The notes: generated by a model not told the origin, from the letters alone. Shown: positions 1-6,451, numbered from the stretch's first letter. The stretch: 10,404 nucleotides of DNA from Chloroflexota bacterium (GCA_022566975.1 JADFHV010000017.1:1-10404), one strand, 5' to 3'. Made by a program: numbers and translations.

Positions 1-89
1 CACGTGAGACACAGCACGTACCAGCCGTAGAAGTCTTGCTCCAGGGAGCGGTCCCCTGAGCACCTCGGGCAAGATTTGAAGAGGATCAT
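1..89 (-). CDS. Small zinc-ribbon protein, N-terminal part (runs off left edge)
   Basis: Reading leftwards from an ATG at 89, the frame is open to the window edge and gives 29 full codons. It starts MILFKSCPRC and continues to a second cysteine region (CLT, then a codon beginning TG that would be Cys or Trp). A CPRC knuckle followed about 16 residues later by a C-L-T-(C) knuckle is the layout of a one-domain zinc ribbon, which binds one zinc through four cysteines. A strong Shine-Dalgarno GGAGG lies at 97–101, 7 bases before the ATG, and supports the start. Very short proteins of this layout are, from general knowledge, common in Chloroflexota-type genomes; their role is unknown. The C-terminus is outside the window. 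What is seen is the motif and the ribosome binding site; a DNA/RNA-binding or protein-binding role is only inference. Confidence 0.7.
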   Translation of the reverse strand, partial: MILFKSCPRCSGDRSLEQDFYGWYVLCLT

Positions 90-111
90 CCTCTCACCTC
101 CCGTATGTCGG

Positions 112-124
112 GAAAACGGTTTTC
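112..124. promoter_or_regulatory. Short palindrome, possible operator upstream of the zinc-ribbon gene
   Basis: The sequence GAAAACGGTTTTC has two 6-base arms (GAAAAC and GTTTTC) around a single central G. It lies 23 bases upstream of the minus-strand ATG at 89, where a repressor could block transcription or where the leader RNA could fold. A site this short can arise by chance, and no regulator is suggested by the neighbours. Confidence 0.2.
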
Positions 125-126
125 AC

Positions 127-140
127 GGGCGCGCCCTGCC
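127..140. repeat. 14-base repeat containing the palindrome GGGCGCGCCC, copy 1
   Basis: GGGCGCGCCCTGCC occurs here and, identically, at 5113–5126. The first ten bases are a perfect palindrome. This copy lies 38 bases upstream of the zinc-ribbon gene start; the other lies just upstream of tatD. Both copies are therefore in leader regions, which fits either a regulator binding site or a dispersed short repeat. In G+C-rich DNA a chance repeat is also possible. Confidence 0.3.
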
Positions 141-453
141 CCTTGAGCCTGCTGGCCGTTGCCGAAACGCCCGGGAAGAGCGCGCAACATTTGCAAGCTA
201 TTCGAACTCATCCCTTCGATACCTCAAGACAGTACCGACCTTTCCACATTGAGGCAAAGGGAGCTTGTCTCCACTCCCCTTAAGTGAGGGCCTAGCGACC
301 GGTTCAGCTATTCACGCATGGGTCGGTAAGGTCCGTACTGAGCATGATTTCAAGCGAGTCAGACGTCCCTGGACGGATGATCGCATCGTATCCCAGTGAC
401 AGGCCCCCGGAATTCGGGCCAGCGCCGATTTTTTCGCAGGCAGCACGTGGTAA

Positions 454-585
454 TTTGGGCCTGTCTCTCGTATTCGGTGTGGATACCGCCACCTACGGCA
501 GGCGATCTCCGATTTCGAAAAGGCGATTCGGTTTGACCCCGAGGGCATACAGGGCCGCGTCAAACGTTTCAACTTCGAAGGAGAC
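454..585 (+). other. Start-less TPR-like coding remnant in frame with the TPR gene
   Basis: From a stop at 451–453 the frame stays open into the TPR gene at 586, but it contains no ATG, GTG or TTG. Codons 499–543 read QAISDFEKAIRFDPE, a textbook second helix of a TPR repeat, so this DNA was selected as protein. The expected first helix is missing in this frame. In the next frame a segment reading RGNLGLSL lies just upstream (about 446–469); a single missing base near 496–500 would join it to the remnant. I infer a frameshift or a 5' truncation; a sequencing error would look the same. Confidence 0.55.
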
Positions 586-1980
586 ATGGCCTTCTTGCCA
601 AATTATGTGCGAACCCATAACGCCGCTGCGTCCGTTAAGCTCAGTGGCTACCAGGACTATGAAGCGGCTTTCGAGGATTATGCCAAGGTACTTGAAGCAG
701 CTCCAAACGATGTCGAGGCACTGGTGGGACAAGGCAACGCACATACCGCGCTGGGACAGTACGACCGCGCTATCATCAGCTTCGATAGGGCGATCGAACT
801 AGCGCCCAATAGTGCGGAGGCCTTTGCCGGCCGCGGGATCGCTTACACGAAACGGGGTGATCACAACCTCGCCATTGTTGATTTTCAGGAAACGATCGAA
901 CTAGATGAAGGCTATGGTCGGGGCGACTATGCTGCGGCCTACGCCAGCCCCAGCTATTTCTTGGATGAAAACATCATCAGTTTCGCCGCTTCGTACCTCG
1001 CCGCTCACACGCGCCGGGGGGAGGAGTTCCTCAAGGCGGCCGAGTTTGACCGGGCTATCAAGGACTTCACAATTGCTATCGAGTTCCCCTCTCGCTCTGA
1101 AACTCATGAGGACAAAGAAGAGAAGCTAATCGCTTATGCATGCCGCGGTGTTGCGTTTGTGAGTACCGGCGAATACGAACAGGGGATTAGTGATCTAGAT
1201 ACCGCTGAAAACCGGGACGAGGCCTTAGGCTACCGACAGAATGAGTGCCTCAGGACATCGTTGCGGGTCGTACGTGGCATCGCTTACGCCCGGACCGGCG
1301 ACTTCTACCGAGCTTATGACGATTTCATTAACACAGGGGGAGCCGTTCTCGACTCCACCTACATGGATAGTGAGGCATATGTTGCTCGCGGTCTGGCGTT
1401 CCTTCTTGGGAACCCCAACCCTGTTGACGCGGAGGGGGCTCTCCGGGAGATGGAAGGATGGATTCGGTCTAGTTTGGAAGAAGCCATTTTACTCGACCGG
1501 AACAACGTGGAGGCGTACGTCCTCCTTGGGATTGTCCATGAGCTAAGGTACAGGAATGACGAGGCCGTGACTAACTTCCAGCGGGCAATCGAGACTGACC
1601 TCGGCGAATTTGAGACACAATCCCAGAGACTCTTTGACTTGATAGGTACTGATTTACCCGCACATAATTCCAACGTCGCGATAGCGTTTGACGATACCGA
1701 CCCGAGAGCCTATCTGGGCCGTGCTCTCGCATACATCGACGTCGGGGAAATCACTCCCAGGTGGAATGATAGCGTTGAAGCTTCGGTATTCGCCGATTTC
1801 AACAAGGCTCTGGAATTAGATCCAAGCTTTGTCCAGGTATACATAGAGCGAGCCGAGATCTACCTGAACACGTGGTGGTATGAGCGCGCTCGCGCCGATC
1901 TCGAGAAGGCGCTGCGACTGGACCCAACTAATAGCGAAGCGAGGGAACGTCTCGATTGGGTGAATTGGCTTTCTAAGTGA
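586..1980 (+). CDS. Tetratricopeptide-repeat (TPR) protein, probably lacking its true N-terminus
   Basis: The product is 464 residues and almost entirely TPR repeats, helix pairs that bind other proteins. Repeats can be seen near residues 20–42, 43–75 (GNAHTALGQYDRAIISFDRA), 77–107, 139–168, 183–210, 228–250, 265–304, 307–337, 375–413 and 417–448. No catalytic domain, signal peptide or membrane segment is visible. The ATG at 586 is the first available start, but AAGGAG ends only 2 bases before it, which is too close for good initiation, and a TPR helix is encoded upstream without a start. The gene may be a decaying copy or may carry a frameshift. Two hand-counted lines are about 52% G+C, lower than the window's other genes, which hints at transfer. 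A scaffold or adaptor role is the usual one for the family; the partner is unknown. Confidence 0.75.
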   Translation: MAFLPNYVRTHNAAASVKLSGYQDYEAAFEDYAKVLEAAPNDVEALVGQGNAHTALGQYDRAIISFDRAIELAPNSAEAFAGRGIAYTKRGDHNLAIVDFQETIELDEGYGRGDYAAAYASPSYFLDENIISFAASYLAAHTRRGEEFLKAAEFDRAIKDFTIAIEFPSRSETHEDKEEKLIAYACRGVAFVSTGEYEQGISDLDTAENRDEALGYRQNECLRTSLRVVRGIAYARTGDFYRAYDDFINTGGAVLDSTYMDSEAYVARGLAFLLGNPNPVDAEGALREMEGWIRSSLEEAILLDRNNVEAYVLLGIVHELRYRNDEAVTNFQRAIETDLGEFETQSQRLFDLIGTDLPAHNSNVAIAFDDTDPRAYLGRALAYIDVGEITPRWNDSVEASVFADFNKALELDPSFVQVYIERAEIYLNTWWYERARADLEKALRLDPTNSEARERLDWVNWLSK

Positions 1981-2005
1981 CGTTAGCCTGCCTGCATTCA
2001 TGCTC

Positions 2006-2024
2006 TGTGCTATAAGACAGCACA
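2006..2024 (+). terminator. Weak hairpin after the TPR gene
   Basis: TGTGCT (2006–2011) and AGCACA (2019–2024) form a perfect 6-base stem with a 7-base loop, 25 bases after the TPR stop codon. There is no T-run after it, so it is at best a weak or factor-assisted terminator, or an RNA-stabilising 3' end. Confidence 0.25.
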
Positions 2025-2057
2025 TCAAGTCTTGACTCCCAACCAGCGCCAGGTCGA

Positions 2058-2086
2058 TTGACGTTAACGAACATACGTGCTATTCT
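2058..2086 (+). promoter_or_regulatory. Sigma70-type promoter with no clear downstream gene
   Basis: TTGACG at 2058–2063 and TATTCT at 2081–2086 are separated by exactly 17 bases, close to the consensus of the housekeeping sigma factor. An 8-base palindrome CGTTAACG (2062–2069) overlaps the -35 box and a second palindrome TCAAGTCTTGA (2025–2035) lies just upstream; either could be an operator. Transcription would start near 2093 and run towards the 3' end of the minus-strand lipoprotein gene. The product could be a small or antisense RNA. The promoter is read from sequence only. Confidence 0.45.
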
Positions 2087-2201
2087 ATGACTGATGTCCA
2101 TCTTAATGTCGCTTCCGTTCTTCCCGCCCGCATATCAGACTCAAGGCCTCAACGTCCACTCCAGATGGAACAAAACGGTACGAAATGGAGCAGAGTTTTT
2201 A

Positions 2202-2211
2202 CCCCCCCCCC
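2202..2211. repeat. Homopolymer run of ten C
   Basis: Ten consecutive C residues lie in the gap, about 90 bases beyond the lipoprotein stop codon. Such runs slip during replication and in sequencing, so the length here may be unreliable or variable. It is not inside a gene I can support, so phase variation of a protein is not indicated. Confidence 0.6.
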
Positions 2212-2301
2212 TCCAACCAGGGGAGCGGGCTGCCACCGCGATCCATGCACAGAGCAAGTGTCCCGACCTGTCCCATTCGATGATGGCCACGGTTCGACGC
2301 G

Positions 2302-3999
2302 CTACTCCTCGATCCAGACCCGGGACCAGTGCGAGTACTCGAACGCCGCGAAGTTCGGGTGGAAATTTCGGATCCTCGGCCGCCAGACCCAGATGAGCGA
2401 CTGCGTCGCGGGCATGAACCGGTATGCCCCCTCGAGGGCACGTAGCTGCACCTCCCTGGCCAGCTTCCCCCTCTCGACGGGGTCGAGCTCCCGCGCCTGG
2501 GCCATAATCAGCCTGTCCAGCTCGTCGTCATCATGCCCGGTCGTGTTCCACCGCCCCCGGCTGTGCAGGATATTCAGCAGGTACGCGTTGGGCGTGGTCA
2601 GCGGCGCAATGGGGCCCACGAACATCTGATAGTCCCCGCCAAGCCATACGTCGTCCGCGAAGGAGAGGCGGTTCACCGTCTCCAGGACGGGCGCGAAGCC
2701 CACGGCGGCCATCTCATCGGCGATGCGTCGGGCGTGCGCCAGGTAAGCGTCGCCAAAGTCGCCCACCTTGATGGTAATCGGGACCGGGGCCTTCACGTCT
2801 GCCTCGCGCAGCAGCTCCCGGGCAACCTCCGGCCGGCCGAAGAAGCCCATCAAGTCGGCCTCGTCCAGAAGCCAGGCCGGCTCGACCGGCGGGAACCCCA
2901 GGCTCACGAAGGCCGACCCAAGCCATATGTCCTCGATGGCCCGCCAGGGGTCCATCGCCTGGAAGACAGCCCGCCTTACCCGTACGTCCTCAAAAGGTGG
3001 TCTCCCGGCGTTCAGCGCCACCTCCAGACCGCCGCCCGGGTTAGGCGTCATCAGGGCCTCGATGTCGGGCCGCTCCTGGCGGAGCCGAGACCACGCCCGT
3101 GGACTCATCTCGTGAACGTCAATGGCGCCGACTCTGAAGGCCACGTCGCGGGTCGTCCGGTCTGGAATCACCTGAATAACGAGTCGGTCAACGAACGGCA
3201 GGCCCTGCTCAAAGTAGGTGGGGTTCCGGTCGAAGATATGGGCCGAGTCGGGCACGGACTCCATCAGGACCCACGGCCCGGAGCCGATCGTCGGCCCGTT
3301 CTTCAGGTCACCGCTGAGCTCCACAGCCTCCCTGGCGACCACCTTCGAGCGGCCGTCCGCCAGCGACAGCAGGAAGTCGGCGTCGGGGACCGTCAGCGAA
3401 AAACGCACCACACCGGGGCCGATGGCTGCCATGTCCTTCACGCCCTGTAGCAGGCCGGCGTTCGGAAACTCGGCCTGCCTCTGTCGCGTATAGCTGAATA
3501 CCAGGTCGTCGGCGACCAGAGGGCGTCCCTTCACCGGCCCTAGGTCCTGCCAGCGGACCTCGTCTCGGAGATAGAAGACGAACGTCCGGTCGTCCTCCAT
3601 CTCCCAGGCAAAGCACAGCTCGCACTCGACCACGAGACTGGGCAGCTCGACCCCCGGTCCGGACTTCAGCCTGAGGAGCCTGCTGTAAGCGATCCCCGGC
3701 CCCCAGGTCGAGAGGGCCGGCGACGCCTCCTGATGGACGTCCTGATGCCGGACGCCGGCGGCGGTAGCCAGGCTGAGCCTCCCTCCCTGCACTCCGCCGG
3801 CGATGGGCCTTGGGACCGACCTGGTCGGCACCGGCCTCGCCGTGGCAGACGCGACAGGGGTAGGCACCGCCGTGGGTCTCGGGGTGGGCGTGGAGGTGGG
3901 CTCGGCCTTCGGCGTTGCGGTGGGCTCCGGGCTCTCTGAGCAGGCCCCTAACACCAGGCCCACCACCAGCAACACACAGGAGAGAAAGGCGGTCCGCAA
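2302..3999 (-). CDS. ABC transporter substrate-binding lipoprotein, family 5 (peptide/nickel type)
   Basis: The 565-residue product has a short hydrophobic signal peptide ending in a lipobox LGAC, with Cys20 as the lipidation site. A Thr/Pro-rich spacer (about 21–65) follows, then an SBP_bac_5-type domain. Family marks are GGRLSLAT (72–79), a GSGPWVL segment (239–245) followed by RNPTYF (258–263), DVRVRRAVFQAMD (338–350), and a late NTTGHDDDELDRLI (485–498). Such proteins bind oligopeptides or other small ligands outside the cell and hand them to a permease. The start is TTG at 3999: an in-frame stop lies 3–5 bases upstream, and only this start gives a basic n-region. No clear Shine-Dalgarno is seen, so coupling to the gene ending 12 bases upstream is likely. 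No permease or ATPase is in the window, so the ligand is unknown. An extra CELC pair (126–129) is unexplained. Confidence 0.88.
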   Translation of the reverse strand: MRTAFLSCVLLVVGLVLGACSESPEPTATPKAEPTSTPTPRPTAVPTPVASATARPVPTRSVPRPIAGGVQGGRLSLATAAGVRHQDVHQEASPALSTWGPGIAYSRLLRLKSGPGVELPSLVVECELCFAWEMEDDRTFVFYLRDEVRWQDLGPVKGRPLVADDLVFSYTRQRQAEFPNAGLLQGVKDMAAIGPGVVRFSLTVPDADFLLSLADGRSKVVAREAVELSGDLKNGPTIGSGPWVLMESVPDSAHIFDRNPTYFEQGLPFVDRLVIQVIPDRTTRDVAFRVGAIDVHEMSPRAWSRLRQERPDIEALMTPNPGGGLEVALNAGRPPFEDVRVRRAVFQAMDPWRAIEDIWLGSAFVSLGFPPVEPAWLLDEADLMGFFGRPEVARELLREADVKAPVPITIKVGDFGDAYLAHARRIADEMAAVGFAPVLETVNRLSFADDVWLGGDYQMFVGPIAPLTTPNAYLLNILHSRGRWNTTGHDDDELDRLIMAQARELDPVERGKLAREVQLRALEGAYRFMPATQSLIWVWRPRIRNFHPNFAAFEYSHWSRVWIEE

Positions 4000-4011
4000 G
4001 GTCTATTGCCG

Positions 4012-5001
4012 TCAGGTGGAGGTACTGTTGCCAGCACCGACGCCCCGCCACACCAGGCCCGTGAGTCTCTGGACCGACCCGATACCCTCTCGTGGCAGGA
4101 ACACCGCCGCAATAACCGTCGGCGGCAGGAACAAGACCGCATGGGTCAACACGGCGAAGCCAAAGCCCGCCTCCCGCTCCACGCCGAAGAACTCCAGGAC
4201 GTAAATGACCGCGAACTCGAAGGTACCGATGGCGCTGGGTGCCGACGGCACCGCTGTTGCGAAGAAGATGGTCCCCATGATGACGAGAGTGGCCGTGGTC
4301 AGTGAAATGTCGAGGTCGATGGCCAGAGCTATGATCCACGCCGTGACACCGACCAGGACCCAGTAGCCCACGCTCGCCAGCAGCGCCACGCTCAGTCTGC
4401 CGCGATGTGCCACCAGGTCCCTTATCGCCTTCGCGAAGGCGATAAAAAACGCTATCCGGCGAAAGAGCGCAACGGCCATGCTTCCCCATCCAAGCACGAA
4501 CACGAGCGCCACGGCGACGACCGTGAAACCGACGGCGCCCCACACGTAGAGCGCGAAGTTCTCCATCTCGGGCACCAGGAAAAAGGCCACGGCCAGTATC
4601 ATTGTGCTGGCGATGACGTCTATGACCCGCTCCATACCCAGTGTAGCCAGTGCAGTCGCCCCGCTTATCCGATCGCGCAGTGTCAGGACCGCAAGCTGGG
4701 TGGGCTCACTGGCCACCCGCACGGGGACCATGTTGTTGAGGCCGATTCCCTCGTTCTGGATCACAAAGAGCCGTGCGGTGGAGATCTTCTCGCTGATGAA
4801 CAGCAGCTGCCACCGATACGCCCTCAGGTAGCTGGCGGCCATGAAAACGACCACCGCGAGGACGACGAACGGAATGGAAACGCGCGCCAGCTCGTCCCGC
4901 ACGAGGCCCCAGTCCAACCCATGCAGGGCCAGCCAGCCCAGTCCGCCGCTCGCGGCCAGGCCGACCGCTATCTGACCGACGCCCGACAGCGTTCTTTTCA
5001 T
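4012..5001 (-). CDS. Flippase-like multi-pass membrane protein (UPF0104 / LPG-synthase TM family)
   Basis: A 329-residue integral membrane protein with roughly eight hydrophobic segments. It carries two marks of the lysylphosphatidylglycerol synthase transmembrane/UPF0104 family: an N-N-x-V-P-x-R segment at 89–95 followed by a conserved Glu, and a Pro-rich PSAPSAIGTFEFAV at 252–265. It also has the family's ER-x-x-D at 124–128. Relatives move or modify lipids or lipid-linked glycans, but there is no C-terminal aminoacyl-transferase domain here, so phosphatidylglycerol lysylation is not expected. I chose the ATG at 5001, giving MKRTLSGV directly before the first membrane helix. The open frame extends to an ATG at 5136, but the added 45 residues look random and would cover the divergent promoter region. 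The downstream lipoprotein gene follows by 12 bases, so the two are probably one transcript. The exact substrate cannot be read from sequence. Confidence 0.8.
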   Translation of the reverse strand: MKRTLSGVGQIAVGLAASGGLGWLALHGLDWGLVRDELARVSIPFVVLAVVVFMAASYLRAYRWQLLFISEKISTARLFVIQNEGIGLNNMVPVRVASEPTQLAVLTLRDRISGATALATLGMERVIDVIASTMILAVAFFLVPEMENFALYVWGAVGFTVVAVALVFVLGWGSMAVALFRRIAFFIAFAKAIRDLVAHRGRLSVALLASVGYWVLVGVTAWIIALAIDLDISLTTATLVIMGTIFFATAVPSAPSAIGTFEFAVIYVLEFFGVEREAGFGFAVLTHAVLFLPPTVIAAVFLPREGIGSVQRLTGLVWRGVGAGNSTST

Positions 5002-5038
5002 AGCGGGTTTTTCATAAATCGGGTCTCGGGCTCTGAGG

Positions 5039-5066
5039 TTGCTCGTTCCACCGACCTCGCTATATT
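5039..5066 (+). promoter_or_regulatory. Candidate promoter for tatD
   Basis: TTGCTC at 5039–5044 and TATATT at 5061–5066 are separated by 16 bases. A second, perfect -10 box TATAAT lies at 5076–5081 but has no good -35 at the right distance. Both lie in the 140-base gap between the divergent tatD and flippase-like genes. The same A+T patch read leftwards gives TATACT (5079–5074), which could serve the minus-strand gene, again without a clear -35. Which box is used cannot be settled by eye. Confidence 0.4.
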
Positions 5067-5112
5067 GGGCTGTAGTATAATCCACCCCTGTTCTGGGCGC
5101 CACGGTCGCCGC

Positions 5113-5126
5113 GGGCGCGCCCTGCC
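5113..5126. repeat. 14-base repeat containing the palindrome GGGCGCGCCC, copy 2
   Basis: Identical to 127–140. This copy ends 15 bases before the tatD start codon, inside its leader. As a DNA site it could be bound by a dimeric regulator; as RNA the self-complementary bases could fold. No regulator is identified. Confidence 0.3.
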
Positions 5127-5141
5127 GCAGAGACACCTCTG

Positions 5142-5936
5142 ATGCTCATCGACTGCCACCTCCATCTGGACTCCTTTCCCGACGAGGAGGTCGCCGAGAT
5201 CCTAGAGCGAGCCCGGCGCGTGGGAGTTGGGTTCGTCATATCGGCCGGCACGACGCTGGAATCGTCGCGGCGCTCGGTGGAGCTCGCTGGGACGTTCCCC
5301 GAGCTGTTCTCGGGCGTAGGAGTCCATCCCATGGACATCCGGGAGCCCATAGACGAAGAGGCCTACGGCCAGCTGCGCGATTTGGCGGTGTCCACCGAGA
5401 AGGTCCTGGTGATGAGCGAGATAGGCCTCGACTTCATAGAAGGTGCGCCGGACCGCGCGCTGCAATACCAGGCCTTCAGAGAGCAGGTGCGCCTGGCCCG
5501 AGAGCTCGGCCTCCCCATCGTCTTCCACAGCCGGGACTCGCACACCGAGGTGTTTAGAGTGCTTCGGGAGGAGCGGGCCTACGAGGTGGGCGGCGTCATG
5601 CACTACTTCCAGGCCGACGAGCGCACGGCGATGGAGGCCATAGATCTGGGCTTCTACATCTCCCTGGCAAGACCGCTGCTGAGGCTCCCGCACCTCCAGG
5701 AGGTCGCCGCCGAACTGCCGCTGGACAGCATCGTCATCGAAACGGATGCCGCGCCCCAGCCCTTCAAGGCCAAGCGCGAGAACTGGACCGAGCCCCGCCA
5801 TCTGAGGACCATCATCGAGAGCCTGTCTGAGCTACAGCGCAAGCCCGTGGAAGAGGTCGAGGAGGCCGTGGCCGCCAACGTCAAGAGACTGCTCGGCCGC
5901 GGCTGGGACGCCGTCGATCGCTTCGTCACCACCTAA
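5142..5936 (+). CDS. tatD: TatD-family metal-dependent hydrolase (putative DNase)
   Basis: The 264-residue length fits the family, a TIM-barrel metallohydrolase acting in the cytoplasm. All expected metal ligands are present: H6 and H8 in DCHLHLD, E93 in SEIGLDF, H129 in VFHSR, H154 in MHYF and D202 in ETDAAP; the family's GVHP motif is at 60–63. Characterised members are 3'–5' DNases or RNases, and others are D-aminoacyl-tRNA or other ester/amide hydrolases, so the substrate is not certain. The ATG at 5142 puts the family's first motif at its usual place. There is no good Shine-Dalgarno; instead a small hairpin CAGAG-ACAC-CTCTG (5128–5141) sits exactly where one should be. The last 105 bases overlap the oppositely oriented Yip1-domain gene. 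The gene lies apart from the translation or repair genes that sometimes flank tatD. Confidence 0.9.
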   Translation: MLIDCHLHLDSFPDEEVAEILERARRVGVGFVISAGTTLESSRRSVELAGTFPELFSGVGVHPMDIREPIDEEAYGQLRDLAVSTEKVLVMSEIGLDFIEGAPDRALQYQAFREQVRLARELGLPIVFHSRDSHTEVFRVLREERAYEVGGVMHYFQADERTAMEAIDLGFYISLARPLLRLPHLQEVAAELPLDSIVIETDAAPQPFKAKRENWTEPRHLRTIIESLSELQRKPVEEVEEAVAANVKRLLGRGWDAVDRFVTT

Positions 5937-6446
5937 TGGCAGCATCAGCGCGGGGAACAGGAACTGCGACAGCCACCAGCCAACCAGGGCCGCACTGAAA
6001 GCCCGACCCCAGCCGGTGCTCTGGGCCTCGCGCACCGCGACGGTCGCCGCCGCAAGCATCCACAGCCTTACAGTTAGAAATATTATCGGGCCGACGGAGG
6101 GTACCGCGAACAACACCATAAACACGCCCGGGGCGTATGCGATCCCGATAGCGCGGAGCATGGTCCTGTACGTGGCTCCGCCACCCAGGACTCTCGTGCC
6201 GACGAACCAGGCAGACGCACTCCAGAGTCCCCAACCCACGAGGACCGTGCTGATCGTAAGCGACACGACGAGGCCCGGCGGCACCTTTTCGCCGCCCAAC
6301 GACTCGTTCATCACCCCGAGCCCGAGCGAGATCGCCACTACCCCCACCACCGCCATGGCGCCGATGATCGGCTGTGGCTCGTCCGACACCCCATCGTAGG
6401 CAATCCTGTCCAGGAGCAGGGCCCTGAACGCCTGTTGGACGATCAA
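5832..6446 (-). CDS. Yip1-domain integral membrane protein
   Basis: A 204-residue protein with about five membrane segments (near 28–47, 60–81, 98–115, 118–139 and 150–172). The layout matches bacterial Yip1-domain proteins: an N-terminal ALLLDRIAYDGV (9–20), then the helix LRAIGIAYAPGVF (97–109) and a following segment that ends in VAVREA. The function of bacterial members is unknown; eukaryotic Yip1 acts in vesicle traffic, which cannot be carried over. The start is TTG at 6446, supported by a Shine-Dalgarno GGAGG at 6452–6456, 5 bases away, and by a strong promoter at 6477–6504. The C-terminal tail (about 173–204) is soluble, with no family resemblance, and its coding DNA lies antisense to the 3' end of tatD. 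Confidence 0.8.
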   Translation of the reverse strand: MIVQQAFRALLLDRIAYDGVSDEPQPIIGAMAVVGVVAISLGLGVMNESLGGEKVPPGLVVSLTISTVLVGWGLWSASAWFVGTRVLGGGATYRTMLRAIGIAYAPGVFMVLFAVPSVGPIIFLTVRLWMLAAATVAVREAQSTGWGRAFSAALVGWWLSQFLFPALMLPLGGDEAIDGVPAAAEQSLDVGGHGLLDLFHGLAL

Positions 6447-6451
6447 TCGGT

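Larger units (their letters stand above)
90..453. other. Intergenic region with no convincing gene
   Basis: No reading frame here looks like a known protein. It contains the 5' leader of the minus-strand zinc-ribbon gene, a short palindrome GAAAAC-G-GTTTTC at 112–124, and the palindrome GGGCGCGCCC inside a 14-base repeat at 127–140. An imperfect 11-base inverted repeat (230–240 with 330–340, one mismatch) is also present. I could not find a good -35/-10 pair for either flanking gene. The right end, from 454, runs into the start-less TPR reading frame. Confidence 0.5.
1981..2301. other. Intergenic region between the TPR gene and the binding-protein gene
   Basis: This stretch lies between two converging genes. 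It contains a hairpin at 2006–2024, an 11-base palindrome TCAAG-T-CTTGA at 2025–2035, a good rightward promoter at 2058–2086, and a run of ten C at 2202–2211. Frames starting at 2087 or 2094 on the plus strand are open but encode low-complexity, unrecognisable sequence that becomes antisense to the lipoprotein gene, so I do not call them genes. Confidence 0.5.

Noticed and set aside
230..340. Inverted repeat of 11 bases (230–240 with 330–340)
   Set aside because: It has one mismatch and an 89-base loop, no T-run and no link to a gene; chance is the simplest explanation.
344..802. 152-codon plus-strand frame upstream of and overlapping the TPR gene
   Set aside because: It does not look like a protein over most of its length. 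Only a short stretch around 446–469 resembles a TPR helix, and this is treated as part of the possible frameshift.
2202..2225. C-run followed by GGGGAG as a terminator for the binding-protein gene
   Set aside because: The possible stem is short and ambiguous, and no T-run follows in the minus-strand direction.
2087..2629. 180-codon and 100-codon plus-strand frames right after the orphan promoter
   Set aside because: The encoded sequence is low-complexity, reads through the poly-C run and then becomes antisense to the lipoprotein gene. The promoter remains interesting, but a protein product is not supported.
2533..3450. 305-codon open frame on the plus strand
   Set aside because: It is antisense to the binding-protein domain, rich in His/Arg/Pro, and matches no known protein pattern.
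3308..4543. 411-codon open frame on the minus strand
   Set aside because: It spans two recognised genes in another frame of the same strand and has an Arg/Gly-rich composition typical of shadow frames in G+C-rich DNA.
5002..5136. Longer start for the flippase-like gene at 5136
   Set aside because: The extra 45 residues do not resemble the family, and they would fill the divergent promoter gap up to tatD. MKRTLSGV at 5001 directly precedes the first membrane helix.
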